64,000 nucleotides of DNA from Larkinella punicea (GTDB lineage Bacteria; Bacteroidota; Bacteroidia; Cytophagales; Spirosomataceae): contig NZ_QOWE01000020.1 of NCBI RefSeq assembly GCF_003334855.1, positions 96,693 to 160,692 of the forward strand. The letters are read 5' to 3'. Positions 1 through 9,342 of the stretch are shown here, one piece after another (within the stretch, counting starts at the first letter, position 1; each line of letters starts with the position of its first letter). The notes beneath the pieces are model-generated. The model searched no databases, was not told the DNA's origin, and worked only from the letters and a program-made list of their open reading frames with translations. The position numbers were made by a program, and so were the translations under genes.

Positions 1-787
1 CCGCCAGCCCGATGTCGATCATGTGAGCACCCCAGTCGGTCATCAGCCCCCCTGCATAATCCCAGAAATAACGAAAACTCCGATGAAACCGGTTCGGGTT
101 GAACGGGCGTTTCGGAGCCGGTCCCAGCCAGAAGTCGTAATCGACACCCGCCGGAACGGGGCCGTCTGGCATAACCGGAAAACTTTTCCCGTACGGCATA
201 TACGCCCAGGTTTTGACCGAGCGAATCCGGCCGATTTTTCCCGAACGCACAAAATCCAGAGCCGCATTCCAATGCAGACCGCTGCGTTGCCATTGCCCCA
301 CCTGCACAATGCGGTTGTGTTTTCGGGCGGCATCCACCATCAGATTGCATTCTTCGATGGAATTGGCGAGCGGTTTTTCCACGTACACATCCTTGCCCGC
401 CTGGCAGGCATAGACGGTTTGCAGACAATGCCAATGGTCGGGCGTGCCGATGATTACGGCGTCGATGTCCTTGTTTTCCAGCAGTTTCCGAAAATCACTG
501 TACAGAACCGGTTTCTTTCCCGACGATTTTTCCAGTTCAGCCGCGCGTTTGTTCAGCACGTTGCTGTCGACATCGCACAAGGCGGCACACCGCACACCCG
601 GCTGTTTGAGCATCGAATTGAGGTCGGACCAGCCCATGCTGTTGCAGCCGATCAGGGCCACCACCACTTCATCGGTCGGGGCGGTTTTTAAGGGCGCGGC
701 AACGAGGTCGGTCAAGGCGGTTGTCAGGCCAACACTGGTGGCGATTTGGGACGATTTCTGAAGAAATTTTCTGCGGGAAGTGGTCAT
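1..787 (-). CDS. Gfo/Idh/MocA-family oxidoreductase, Tat-exported (partial)
   Basis: Reading leftward from an ATG at 787, the frame stays open to the window edge, so the C terminus is missing. The N terminus begins MTTSRRKFLQKSS, a twin-arginine signal. It is followed by a Rossmann-like start (VVVALIGCNSMGWSDL), then DAVIIGTPDHWHC and VEKPLANSIEEC, the nucleotide-binding and EKP signatures of this family. Members are NAD(P)-dependent sugar or inositol dehydrogenases; the exported Tat type is common in Bacteroidota and Planctomycetes and usually acts on sugar derivatives in the periplasm. The substrate cannot be told. It is divergent from the AraC gene to its right. The family call is firm; the role is inferred. 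Confidence 0.9.
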   Translation of the reverse strand, partial: MTTSRRKFLQKSSQIATSVGLTTALTDLVAAPLKTAPTDEVVVALIGCNSMGWSDLNSMLKQPGVRCAALCDVDSNVLNKRAAELEKSSGKKPVLYSDFRKLLENKDIDAVIIGTPDHWHCLQTVYACQAGKDVYVEKPLANSIEECNLMVDAARKHNRIVQVGQWQRSGLHWNAALDFVRSGKIGRIRSVKTWAYMPYGKSFPVMPDGPVPAGVDYDFWLGPAPKRPFNPNRFHRSFRYFWDYAGGLMTDWGAHMIDIGLA

Positions 788-978
788 CAGGATTGTAGGA
801 ATAGTAGACCAGCAAATTAGTACAATACAGACTAATTTTATCATTCTTCCGGCCGGTTTTCCGGAACAGGCCCACATCCATAGAAATTAACACTTTCCGG
901 GCTGAGACAGCCCCGAATCAACGTTGCAAATTTCATTGTAATTTTAGCGATTGTTGTGACCCATACGACCCTTAACCC

Positions 979-1794
979 ATGCAGATTACCATCAAAAACA
1001 AGCTGAACCAGCGTGAACTGTTCCGGATCAAACGGATGAAGGAGGTAATTAAAACCACCAACCCGCATGGTCACAAAGATTACCTCGAAATCATTTACCT
1101 GGACGCCGGTGCCGGTACGCATCAGATTGATTTCAACCGGTTTACCGTAAAACCGCATAGCCTGTATCTGGTGATGCCGGGCCAGATTCACAGTTGGGAA
1201 CTGACCGAGATTCCGAAAGGGTACGTGGTGATGGTGCAGAAGGACTTTTTGCTGGATCATCCTTTTTACGAAGCGCTGTTTCAAACGTTTCCGCTGGCCT
1301 TTCCGAGCGGTTTTGACCTGAGCCACATCCATCCGACCATCGTTGAGCTGTTCCGGAGCATCGAGGTCGAATATGAACAGCAGAACAGTAACTACCAGGC
1401 CATTATCCAGACCTATCTCCAATTGCTGCTCAACCTGCTGAAACGGGAAATCAAATCGAATGAAAGTCAGGCACTTCCAACCCTCTTAAAAGAGTTCTTC
1501 GCGCTGGTCGATGCGCAATTCAGAACCAACCGCGAGGTGGGCGACTACGCGCGACAATTGAATGTTACGTCTAAAACGCTCAACAACACCTGCCGGAAAA
1601 TCGTAAACCGAACGGCGGGCGAAATCATCGACGAACGGCTGACGACCGAATCGAAAAAACTCCTTTTGTATTCCTTCCAGACCCTGAAAGAAGTGGCGTA
1701 TGAACTGGGCTTTACGGACCCCTCCCATTTTAATAAGTTCTTTAAACGCCAAACCGGCGTTTTGCCGAGCGTCTACCGGAAAGGAATTTCCTGA
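979..1794 (+). CDS. AraC-family transcriptional regulator
   Basis: A 271-residue protein with a cupin-like sensor half (about residues 1-100, including PHGHKDYLEIIYL and MPGQIHSWEL) and a C-terminal AraC/XylS DNA-binding half. The first helix-turn-helix is near residues 187-208 and the second near 235-257, where LGFTDPSHFNKFFKRQTG is the classical second-helix signature. It sits 95 bp upstream of the outer-membrane receptor gene on the same strand and divergent from the dehydrogenase. It may control either neighbour; this is inferred from position only. The ATG at 979 gives the full cupin domain. The ligand is unknown. Confidence 0.92.
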   Translation: MQITIKNKLNQRELFRIKRMKEVIKTTNPHGHKDYLEIIYLDAGAGTHQIDFNRFTVKPHSLYLVMPGQIHSWELTEIPKGYVVMVQKDFLLDHPFYEALFQTFPLAFPSGFDLSHIHPTIVELFRSIEVEYEQQNSNYQAIIQTYLQLLLNLLKREIKSNESQALPTLLKEFFALVDAQFRTNREVGDYARQLNVTSKTLNNTCRKIVNRTAGEIIDERLTTESKKLLLYSFQTLKEVAYELGFTDPSHFNKFFKRQTGVLPSVYRKGIS

Positions 1795-1845
1795 ATGTAC
1801 CAGTTTACGGCTGTAATCTACAAAACCGCCTGACATAGCGGGATA

Positions 1846-1853
1846 TACCTTTG
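1846..1853 (+). promoter_or_regulatory. Candidate Bacteroidota -7 promoter element
   Basis: TACCTTTG matches the Bacteroidota sigma-A -7 consensus TAnnTTTG and lies 36 bp before the chosen ATG of the receptor gene. No clear -33 element was seen, so this is a suggestion. It supports the ATG at 1890 rather than an upstream in-frame TTG. Confidence 0.4.
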
Positions 1854-1889
1854 CCTCTGACTAACTCACAAGGCGAAGGTATACTTCCG

Positions 1890-4340
1890 ATGAAATTTTT
1901 TGTAACCCTGCTGGCCACATTTCTGGCGATCCCGTTCGTTCAGGCCCAAAATTCCGGATCGATTACCGGTAAAATAGTCGATCATGAAACCAACCGCCCC
2001 TTGCCATTTGGTTCGGTAGCGCTCTACAAGAGCCAGGATTCGACGCTGGTCAATGGCACCCTGACGGACGACGCGGGAAATTTCAAATTCGATAACGTTC
2101 CCGCTGCGCCGTATTACATAGAAGCCCAGTACATCGGGTATCGCAAAAAACGGTTCAGCCTCCCGGTTTCTGCTCAACCAACCGTTCCCCAAATCATCGC
2201 ATTACAGGCTGATACGCAGACACTTCAGCAGGTGAACGTCCAGGGCGAACGGCAAACCGTCGACAACAAAATTGACCGGCAGGTCTACCGCGCGGATAAA
2301 TTCATCGGCAGCCAGGGCGGAACGGCCATCGACGTCCTGAAAAACACGCCTTCCGTTACGGTCGACAGCGAAGGCGGCATTACGCTCCGGGGGTCGTCGG
2401 GCTTTCTGGTGCTGGTCAACGGAAAACCGGTTCAGACCGATCCGACCCTGATCTTAAACCAGATTCCCGCCAATTCGATTGAAAACGTCGAAGTGATCAC
2501 TTCCCCCTCGGCCCGGTTCGACCCGGACGGCAAGGGCGGTATCATCAACATTACGACGAAAACCGCACAGGCCGGTCAACGGTCTTTTTCGGCCAATATT
2601 CAGGGCGGTTTGCCTTCGCTGTATACCTACGACAACCTGAACAAGCCCGTCCGGTTTGGGGCCGATGCCACGTTCAGTATGAAGTCGGCCAAGTGGGATG
2701 TAACCGTCAGTGGGAATTATTTCCGCAACGACATCGCCGGTCGGCGGGTGGGCGACGTCAACACCACCATTGGCAACCGCTACACGGCCTTCCCCTCGGT
2801 GGGCGAACGGAGTTTTATCCGGTATAACTACACGGGCCGGGCTTCGGCGACCTATACGCCCAACGAAAACAACGCGTTTTCGGCGGGGTTCTACACCGGT
2901 TTTCGTTCGCAGTCGCGCCGGGCCGACATCGTTTACGACAATACCAAAACCGACCTGGTTACGGGGGATGTCATCGGCCGGATTTCGTATTTCAATTCGA
3001 ACATCGCCCGCAAGTCCAGCGCCATTACGCTCGGCAATCTGGACTATAGTCACACTTTTTCCAATAAATCCCTTCTTACGGTTTCCGGTCTCTTCGAAAA
3101 AGCCGATCTGGACGGGTTAACGACCAATGCGAACCTGCGGATGCCCGACCGGCAAACGGTTTTGCAAAACACCCGCAACCCCAGCCAGAACCCGCTGAAT
3201 GCCTACCGGTTGAAGGCCGATTACGCCGTCACGGTGGGCAAGGGCAAACTCGAAACCGGTTACCAATACCGCAACCAGGTTCAGAAAGGCAATTTTCAGT
3301 ACCTCGACCAGAATCTGGAAACCGGTGCGTTTGTGGTCGTTCCGCAGTTCAGCAGCACGACGAAGGTTCTGAACGAGATTCATTCGGTGTATGGGCAGTA
3401 TTCGGCCAAAACCGGGAAACTGGAATACATCGGCGGACTGCGGTATGAATACGCCACGAGAGCTTTTACGGCAGGGAATCAGGAAACCCGGAACCTGAAT
3501 TTATCCAACCTTTTCCCTTCGCTAAATGTCCAGTACGCCATCAGCAAAACGCTGCGGGCCAAAGCCGGATACAGCAAACGGGTGCAACGCTCGACCAACA
3601 ACGAGCTGAACCCGTTTCCGGAGCGCGAGCACTCCGAAACCCTCGAATCCGGCGACCCCAACATTTTGCCCGAATTCATCGACCTGTCGGAAATCGGACT
3701 GATCAAAGATTTTGATAAGGGCAATCTCTTCGTAACGCTTTACAACCAGCGCATTAAAAATGTGGTAAACCGCGTCAACAGCGTCTACAACGATACGATT
3801 CTCAACCGGATTTACACGAATGCCGGGCTGGCCACATCCTGGGGACTGGAAGCCGGAACGACCCTGAATCTGACGAAAGCCTGGCAGGTGTATGCAGGCG
3901 GAAACGTGTACCGTTACCAGATCAAGGGGGCGCTGTTCAACAACGCGGTGATCGTGAACACGTCGAGTGTGGTTTATTCCATCAATGCCAATACGACGGT
4001 CCGGTTTTCGCCCACGTTTCAGGTCCAGGCCACCCTGAATTACCTCTCGAAACGAATCACGGCCCAGGGTGAAGATTCCCGGTTTATCATTCCGGGTGCG
4101 TCGGCCAAAAAGACTTTTTTGAAGGGCCGGATGACGGCCACCCTGCAATGGCAAAACATCGACCTGGGTTTACTGGGCACCAACCAGCAACGCATCACGA
4201 CCTTTGGCCGGAATTTTTATACCACCACCAACTACATCCAGGAAACCGACATTTTCCTGCTGAACCTCAGTTACACCTTTAACCAGACCTCCAAAAAGGC
4301 CCGGCTGCCGGCCAGCGAATTTGGGGAGAAGGAGTTTTGA
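1890..4340 (+). CDS. Outer-membrane beta-barrel receptor (TonB-dependent-receptor-like)
   Basis: About 816 residues from the ATG at 1890, which begins a clean signal peptide (MKFFVTLLATFLAIPFVQAQ). A carboxypeptidase-regulatory-like beta-sandwich covers about residues 23-100 (SITGKIVDHETNRPLPFGSV). A plug-like region follows (IDVLKNTPSVTVDSEG, then VLVNGKPV and NVEVITSPSARFDPDG), then a long barrel ending in an aromatic residue. This is the outer-membrane beta-barrel family found in Bacteroidota, related to TonB-dependent receptors but without a SusD partner here. The adjacent AraC gene suggests ligand-induced expression. The ligand is not predictable. Confidence 0.88.
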   Translation: MKFFVTLLATFLAIPFVQAQNSGSITGKIVDHETNRPLPFGSVALYKSQDSTLVNGTLTDDAGNFKFDNVPAAPYYIEAQYIGYRKKRFSLPVSAQPTVPQIIALQADTQTLQQVNVQGERQTVDNKIDRQVYRADKFIGSQGGTAIDVLKNTPSVTVDSEGGITLRGSSGFLVLVNGKPVQTDPTLILNQIPANSIENVEVITSPSARFDPDGKGGIINITTKTAQAGQRSFSANIQGGLPSLYTYDNLNKPVRFGADATFSMKSAKWDVTVSGNYFRNDIAGRRVGDVNTTIGNRYTAFPSVGERSFIRYNYTGRASATYTPNENNAFSAGFYTGFRSQSRRADIVYDNTKTDLVTGDVIGRISYFNSNIARKSSAITLGNLDYSHTFSNKSLLTVSGLFEKADLDGLTTNANLRMPDRQTVLQNTRNPSQNPLNAYRLKADYAVTVGKGKLETGYQYRNQVQKGNFQYLDQNLETGAFVVVPQFSSTTKVLNEIHSVYGQYSAKTGKLEYIGGLRYEYATRAFTAGNQETRNLNLSNLFPSLNVQYAISKTLRAKAGYSKRVQRSTNNELNPFPEREHSETLESGDPNILPEFIDLSEIGLIKDFDKGNLFVTLYNQRIKNVVNRVNSVYNDTILNRIYTNAGLATSWGLEAGTTLNLTKAWQVYAGGNVYRYQIKGALFNNAVIVNTSSVVYSINANTTVRFSPTFQVQATLNYLSKRITAQGEDSRFIIPGASAKKTFLKGRMTATLQWQNIDLGLLGTNQQRITTFGRNFYTTTNYIQETDIFLLNLSYTFNQTSKKARLPASEFGEKEF

Positions 4341-4402
4341 GGAGGTGACGTCGGGTTAAACTCAGAATGGCATACGATCAATTTGACCCAGGCAGCGCGG
4401 CC

Positions 4403-5386
4403 CTATCGCCCCAGCAATTTCCGGAACGGTTTCAAAATCAGCCCGCCGATCCGGCGCACCGCCGTCGGAATCGTGATGCGCATCGCGTAGCCTTCGTTGT
4501 CCTGTTTGATGTACTCGTCGATGTATTTGTTGGCGACCTTTTCGCCGGTGATGATGTTGGTAATCTGGCGCAGATACAATTTATCCAACGGCATGTCCGA
4601 CTGTAACGGCGTGTAATACACGCAATCCTGAAAAAAGTAATGCGTTACCTGACTGTACCGGGTCGAACCGGGGGTCAGAATCTTCTCGCCACCGTGCAGC
4701 AAATTGGCGGCCCAAATAATGGCATGGCCCTTTTTCATGTTCAGAACGGCTTTCTTCAAATCCTGGGCCTCAATCATATCGCTCAGAAAATCAGCGTATT
4801 TTGGATAGGTCTTCCCGTAGGCTTCGTCCAGGCTTTTGGCCGAAGTAGCCCGAATTCCGATGTCTGACAAATCATAAAATGGCAGCTTGTGACTACCGGG
4901 GTAGTAGTGCAGCGGACCGTTGTCGTCGCGGACATCCTCCAGCGCCACCCAGACCCCGCACATGAACCGCTGCGGAATCGAATGAAAGTGCATCGAATCG
5001 CTGTGTGTCCGTTGCTGCGTACCGAGTTTGAAGTTCAGCGTCTGAAACGGAATTGGCTCCCGGCGATAGAGCGTTCGCAGCACGTCCAGCACCTTCGGAG
5101 CAATGGCAATCTGCCGCACGGCGTCGACATCCCGCCAGGCATCCTGAATCCGGTCATCCTTGACTGCCAGGTGTTTAGGTTCCAGTTTTTCCAGAGCCGT
5201 GTTCAGAATCGACTCGTCAATATCCGGATCGAAAACCACAAAACCGCCTTCGGCATACTGCGTTACAATGCGTTCCATTTCGGGACTTAAATTCGCTTTT
5301 TTTAATTCGGAGCGAAAAAAAGGAGACTCCGTCCACGGAAGATTCATGCTGTAATTTTCGGTAGATTGTGAGGTTGCCACGGCCAT
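4403..5386 (-). CDS. Phytanoyl-CoA dioxygenase (PhyH)-family protein
   Basis: A 327-residue protein of the PhyH-type non-haem Fe(II)/2-oxoglutarate oxygenases. The metal triad can be seen as H128-S-D130 (in RTHSDSMHFHSIPQR) and H231 (LLHGGEKI), with R243 (GSTRYSQ) placed to bind 2-oxoglutarate. NGPLHYYPGSHKLP is the usual core of the family. A second in-frame ATG lies 13 codons in (MNLPWTESP), so the start is uncertain by 39 bp. It is convergent with the receptor gene and divergent from nuoL. Bacterial members hydroxylate diverse small molecules, so the substrate is unknown. Confidence 0.88.
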   Translation of the reverse strand: MAVATSQSTENYSMNLPWTESPFFRSELKKANLSPEMERIVTQYAEGGFVVFDPDIDESILNTALEKLEPKHLAVKDDRIQDAWRDVDAVRQIAIAPKVLDVLRTLYRREPIPFQTLNFKLGTQQRTHSDSMHFHSIPQRFMCGVWVALEDVRDDNGPLHYYPGSHKLPFYDLSDIGIRATSAKSLDEAYGKTYPKYADFLSDMIEAQDLKKAVLNMKKGHAIIWAANLLHGGEKILTPGSTRYSQVTHYFFQDCVYYTPLQSDMPLDKLYLRQITNIITGEKVANKYIDEYIKQDNEGYAMRITIPTAVRRIGGLILKPFRKLLGR

Positions 5387-5534
5387 CGGAATGAAGAGAA
5401 TTAAGGGTGTGAATCAAATTTATAATGCGATTGATTAGTACGTCACTAATATGCCATAAAAGTAACTAATTATTTTTATTGGTTGGTTTATTCAGGATAT
5501 TTGCCCCGGCAAACGTCCGGCGTTATCTTGCGCG

Positions 5535-7439
5535 ATGTTCGACGAAAATACCATCCATACACTTCTCTGGCTTCTCATCGTTCTGCCCTTTCTGAGCGGC
5601 ACCCTGAGCCTGTTGGCGGGTCGGCGAATTAATCTCTGGGCCGGGGGGGCAGCCGCAGTCCTGACGCTGGCCGGGCTGGGTTTGTCGGTCTTCGTGGCCA
5701 CCCAAACCGGCACCGATGTTCTAACCCTCCGCACAGACTGGCTCCTGATTCCGGGTCGGGCGGTTCCCATCACTTTCCGGCTCGATTCGCTCACCTTACT
5801 GATGCTGGTCATCGTGCATTTCATCGCCCTGCTGGTCCAGCTTTATTCCATCTCCTATCTGCACGACGAGCGCGACCGCTACCGGTATTTTGGGTTTCTG
5901 AGTCTTTTCATCGGTTCCATGCTCGGCATCGTGCTGGCGGGCAATCTAATCGTTCTATATGCCTTCTGGGAGCTGGTTGGCCTGTCGTCGTATCTGCTCA
6001 TCGGTTTTTGGTTTCAAAAACCGGCTGCGGCTGCCGCGGCCAAAAAGGCGTTTATCATGAACCGCATTGGCGATGCGGGTTTTCTCCTCGGCATTTTTCT
6101 ATTGCTTTTTCAAGCGGGAACCACCGACCTGGCCGAACTCCCGGACCTGTTTGTTTCCAACGGGCCGCTGGCGACGCTGACCGGTTTTTGTCTCTTTTGC
6201 GGCTGTATTGGCAAGTCGGCCCAGTTCCCGCTCACGACCTGGCTCCCCGACGCGATGGAAGGCCCAACGCCGGTTTCGGCCCTGATTCATGCCGCCACAA
6301 TGGTGGCCGCCGGTATTTTCCTGCTCGCCCGCATCCACTTCTTACTGACGCCCGACGCCCTGCTGCTCATCACCATCGTCGGCACGATCACCATGCTGAT
6401 GGCGGCTTATTCGGCGCTCTATCAAACCGATATTAAAAAAGTGCTGGCCTATTCCACCGTCTCGCAACTCGGCCTGATGGTGATCGGGATGGGAACCAGC
6501 AACGTAAGCGGAGCGCTTTTTCACCTGACGACCCACGCCTTTTTCAAAGCCGGGTTGTTTCTGGCCGCCGGGTCGGTCATTCACGGCGTTCATACACAGG
6601 ACATGCGGCAGATGGGCGGTTTGCGCAAAGCCATGCCCCTCACCTTCACCGGTTGGGCGGTTTGTGCGGCTGCGCTGGCCGGCATTCCCTTTTTCTCTGG
6701 TTTTCTGTCGAAAGAAACCATTCTGACCGGCGCGTTTGGCTGGGCTGGGGCGCAGGGCGGTTTGGCCTATATCATTCCCATCCTGGCGGTTTTATCGTCC
6801 GGCTTAACGGCCTGTTACATGGCCCGGCAAGGTCGGCTGGTGTTCTTTGGTGACGCCCGAAACCCGAAAAATCGGGCGCACGAGTCGGATCTGCTACTGA
6901 CGGTTCCGGTCCTGTTGCTGGCGGTTTTATCCATCGGTTTTGTGTTTGCCGGAAACCCGTTTTCGGCGGAACACGGCTGGTTTTTCCGGTTATTTCCCGC
7001 CGTCGGCGATCACGGGGGCCATCTGTGGATTGCGTTGCTTTCCATTTCGGTCGTTGCGCTGGGCTTGTGGCTGGGCTGGCGAATGCCGGTTTTGACAAAA
7101 TCCAGCTCCCTGAGCCGGTTGTCGGAACACAACTGGTACCTCGACGGCTTCTACAAACGGCTGATCGTCCGCCCGTTTGTTCGGCTGGCGTATCTCTCAT
7201 ACGGTTTCGATCGCCGGGTGATCGACAAGCTGGTTGATTTCGTCGGTATTGGCACCGTTGTGCTGTCTCACATGATTGGCTGGGCCGATCGCATGATTGT
7301 CGATGGGCTGGTCAACGGGGCGTCGTGGCTGGCGCAGCGGCTGGGCAACCTGACCCGATCGGTGCAAAACGGCCGGGTGCAATCCTACATTGCCAGTGCG
7401 GTGGTGGGTTTATTAGTAATTCTCTGGTTTTTGATCTAG
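5535..7439 (+). CDS. nuoL: NADH-quinone oxidoreductase subunit L
   Basis: A 634-residue multi-membrane antiporter-like subunit of complex I. The key proton-channel residues are present: W145-E146 in FWELVGLSSYLLIGFW, and K227 in GKSAQFPLTTWLPDA followed by MEGPTPVSALIHAATMV. The C terminus extends into the long lateral helix and final membrane helix typical of NuoL. nuoM follows after 35 bp. No other nuo gene lies nearby: upstream is a dioxygenase on the other strand and downstream of nuoM a prohibitin-like gene. This is therefore an isolated L-M pair rather than the end of a complete operon. Confidence 0.95.
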   Translation: MFDENTIHTLLWLLIVLPFLSGTLSLLAGRRINLWAGGAAAVLTLAGLGLSVFVATQTGTDVLTLRTDWLLIPGRAVPITFRLDSLTLLMLVIVHFIALLVQLYSISYLHDERDRYRYFGFLSLFIGSMLGIVLAGNLIVLYAFWELVGLSSYLLIGFWFQKPAAAAAAKKAFIMNRIGDAGFLLGIFLLLFQAGTTDLAELPDLFVSNGPLATLTGFCLFCGCIGKSAQFPLTTWLPDAMEGPTPVSALIHAATMVAAGIFLLARIHFLLTPDALLLITIVGTITMLMAAYSALYQTDIKKVLAYSTVSQLGLMVIGMGTSNVSGALFHLTTHAFFKAGLFLAAGSVIHGVHTQDMRQMGGLRKAMPLTFTGWAVCAAALAGIPFFSGFLSKETILTGAFGWAGAQGGLAYIIPILAVLSSGLTACYMARQGRLVFFGDARNPKNRAHESDLLLTVPVLLLAVLSIGFVFAGNPFSAEHGWFFRLFPAVGDHGGHLWIALLSISVVALGLWLGWRMPVLTKSSSLSRLSEHNWYLDGFYKRLIVRPFVRLAYLSYGFDRRVIDKLVDFVGIGTVVLSHMIGWADRMIVDGLVNGASWLAQRLGNLTRSVQNGRVQSYIASAVVGLLVILWFLI

Positions 7440-7474
7440 TCGGTTGCCGCGTTGGCGGTTCCTGACAAACTATT

Positions 7475-9136
7475 ATGCTGTCATCACTCCTATTCATTCC
7501 TTTGCTCGGTTCGCTGCTCGTGGTTCTTTTACCCGACAGCCGAAAAAACGTTTATAAGTGGATTACCCTGGTAGCCTGTAGCCTCGAACTGCTGGTCTGC
7601 GGAGCCATTTATGCCGCTTTCGACCCCACGCAGACCGACTACCAACTCCTCGAACGCTTCGACTGGATCAGCCTGCCGCTGGGTTCGCTCGGCGTCGTGT
7701 CCATTGATTATCTGGTGGGTATCGACGGCATTAGCCTGCCGCTGGTTTTGCTGACGGGCGCAGTCATGCTCGTCGGCGCCCTCTCTTCCTGGACCATCGA
7801 TAAGCGCTTAAAAGCCTACCACGCCCTGTATCTGCTGCTGACGGCCACCATCATCGGCTGCTTTATTGCCCTCGACTTTTTCCTGTTTTTCCTCTTCTTC
7901 GAATTCATGCTGCTGCCGATGTATTTTCTCATCGGTTTGTGGGGTGGGCCGCGCCGGGAATATGCATCCATCAAGTTTTTCCTGTACACGCTGGCGGGTT
8001 CGGTTCTGATTCTGCTGGTGATGATCAGCTTGTATTTGTCGGTCATGGACCCGGTCGAAACTGCCATCAACATCGGCCTGATCGGCGACCGTTCGGAAAT
8101 CACCGACGACATCATCCGTCAGGTTCAGTTTCTGCTGGCCGACTACAAAATCCAGCCGCAGCAACTGGTGCATACCTTCGACCTGCGCTACATGGCCCAC
8201 GGCGGCAATTACCTGCCCAACTCGTTTCTGGGGCCAACCGGCGAAATCGTCGTGTTCGGCATTCCGTCGCGGATGCTGGCTTTCCTCTGCGTTTTTCTGG
8301 GATTTGCCATCAAACTGCCCGTCGTGCCTTTTCACACCTGGCTTCCCGACGCCCATGTGGAAGCGCCAACGCCGGTTTCGGTGGTGCTGGCGGGGGTCTT
8401 GCTCAAAATCGGGGGCTACGGTTTTCTACGAATTGGCTGGGGACTGTTTCCCGACGGAGCGGCTGAATATGCATTGTGGCTGGCCGGTTTAGGTGTCATT
8501 TCGATTGTCTACGGCGGTTTTAACGCGCTGGCACAGAGTGATCTCAAGAAAATGATTGCCTACTCGTCCGTTTCCCATATGGGCTTTGTGCTTCTCGGCA
8601 TAGCCTCCCTGACCTCAGAAGGCGTCAACGGAGCCGTCTACCAAATGGCGAGCCACGGCGTGTTGTCGGCCATGCTGTTTTTGCTCACCGGCGTTCTCTA
8701 CGACCGCACCCACGACCGGCGCATCGATAGTTACCGGGGTCTGGCCGGTGCCATGCCCACTTACACCGCCCTGACCGCCATCGCGTTTTTTGCCTCCCTG
8801 GGGTTACCCGGTTTTTCCGGTTTCGTGGGCGAACTCTTTACGCTGATGGGCAGTTTCCAATCGCTCTGGCTACCCGGCTGGATGACGGCCGTTGCCACGC
8901 TGGGCATCATCCTGGCGGCTGCGTATTTTCTCTGGACGCTCCAGCGCATGTTCTTCGGAACGCTCTGGTCGCGCACCGAATTCATCGGTCAGCTTACGGA
9001 TCTCACGGCCCGCGAACGGCTCATGCTGATTCCGCTGGCGGCCCTGGCCCTGCTGCTCGGTTTATTTCCCAATCTCCTGTTCAATCTCTCCAACGCCACC
9101 ATTGCGGGGTGGATTCAGCGGTTTAGTGTGGAATAG
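7475..9136 (+). CDS. nuoM: NADH-quinone oxidoreductase subunit M
   Basis: A 553-residue subunit M. The membrane-embedded Glu is E143 in FFEFMLLPMYFLIG and the channel Lys is K280 (AIKLPVVPFHTWLPDA), followed by HVEAPTPVSVVLAG. Between membrane segments, residues about 190-262 form an extra soluble loop (with VHTFDLRYMAHGGNYLP) that standard NuoM proteins lack; I recall similar loops in Cytophagales but cannot check. It forms a two-gene unit with nuoL, pumping protons in the membrane arm of complex I. No nuoN follows. An imperfect palindrome just downstream may end the transcript. Confidence 0.95.
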   Translation: MLSSLLFIPLLGSLLVVLLPDSRKNVYKWITLVACSLELLVCGAIYAAFDPTQTDYQLLERFDWISLPLGSLGVVSIDYLVGIDGISLPLVLLTGAVMLVGALSSWTIDKRLKAYHALYLLLTATIIGCFIALDFFLFFLFFEFMLLPMYFLIGLWGGPRREYASIKFFLYTLAGSVLILLVMISLYLSVMDPVETAINIGLIGDRSEITDDIIRQVQFLLADYKIQPQQLVHTFDLRYMAHGGNYLPNSFLGPTGEIVVFGIPSRMLAFLCVFLGFAIKLPVVPFHTWLPDAHVEAPTPVSVVLAGVLLKIGGYGFLRIGWGLFPDGAAEYALWLAGLGVISIVYGGFNALAQSDLKKMIAYSSVSHMGFVLLGIASLTSEGVNGAVYQMASHGVLSAMLFLLTGVLYDRTHDRRIDSYRGLAGAMPTYTALTAIAFFASLGLPGFSGFVGELFTLMGSFQSLWLPGWMTAVATLGIILAAAYFLWTLQRMFFGTLWSRTEFIGQLTDLTARERLMLIPLAALALLLGLFPNLLFNLSNATIAGWIQRFSVE

Positions 9137-9141
9137 TAATG

Positions 9142-9222
9142 GGAACGCGGATTAAACGGATGCAACGGATTTTCACGGATAAATCATTTTTTAATCCGCT
9201 CGATCCGTTCAATCCGCGTTCC
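9142..9222. repeat. Palindromic repeat downstream of nuoM
   Basis: Two 30-bp arms (9142-9171 and 9193-9222) are imperfect inverted copies, starting GGAACGCGGATT and ending AATCCGCGTTCC, with about 21 bp between. They lie 5 bp after the nuoM stop. The element could fold as a transcript-end hairpin and resembles dispersed repeats of this phylum. Confidence 0.75.
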
Positions 9223-9342
9223 TATCAAAATCTGTGGATAAAAGTTTGTATTATTACTAGCCGTTAGCCCCCTTTCTTCCAGGGCTTTACAAGCTGCTGT
9301 TCCAAACTCACCACGGGCCAAGGCCCATTGCTACCGAAAACT

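Noticed and set aside
23..691. Long plus-strand open frame at the left edge
   Set aside because: It is the complement of the Gfo/Idh/MocA gene; its translation lacks domain features and the minus strand reads as a clear family member.
1851..1889. Upstream extension of the receptor gene
   Set aside because: It would begin at a TTG inside a likely -7 promoter element; the ATG at 1890 begins a perfect signal peptide.
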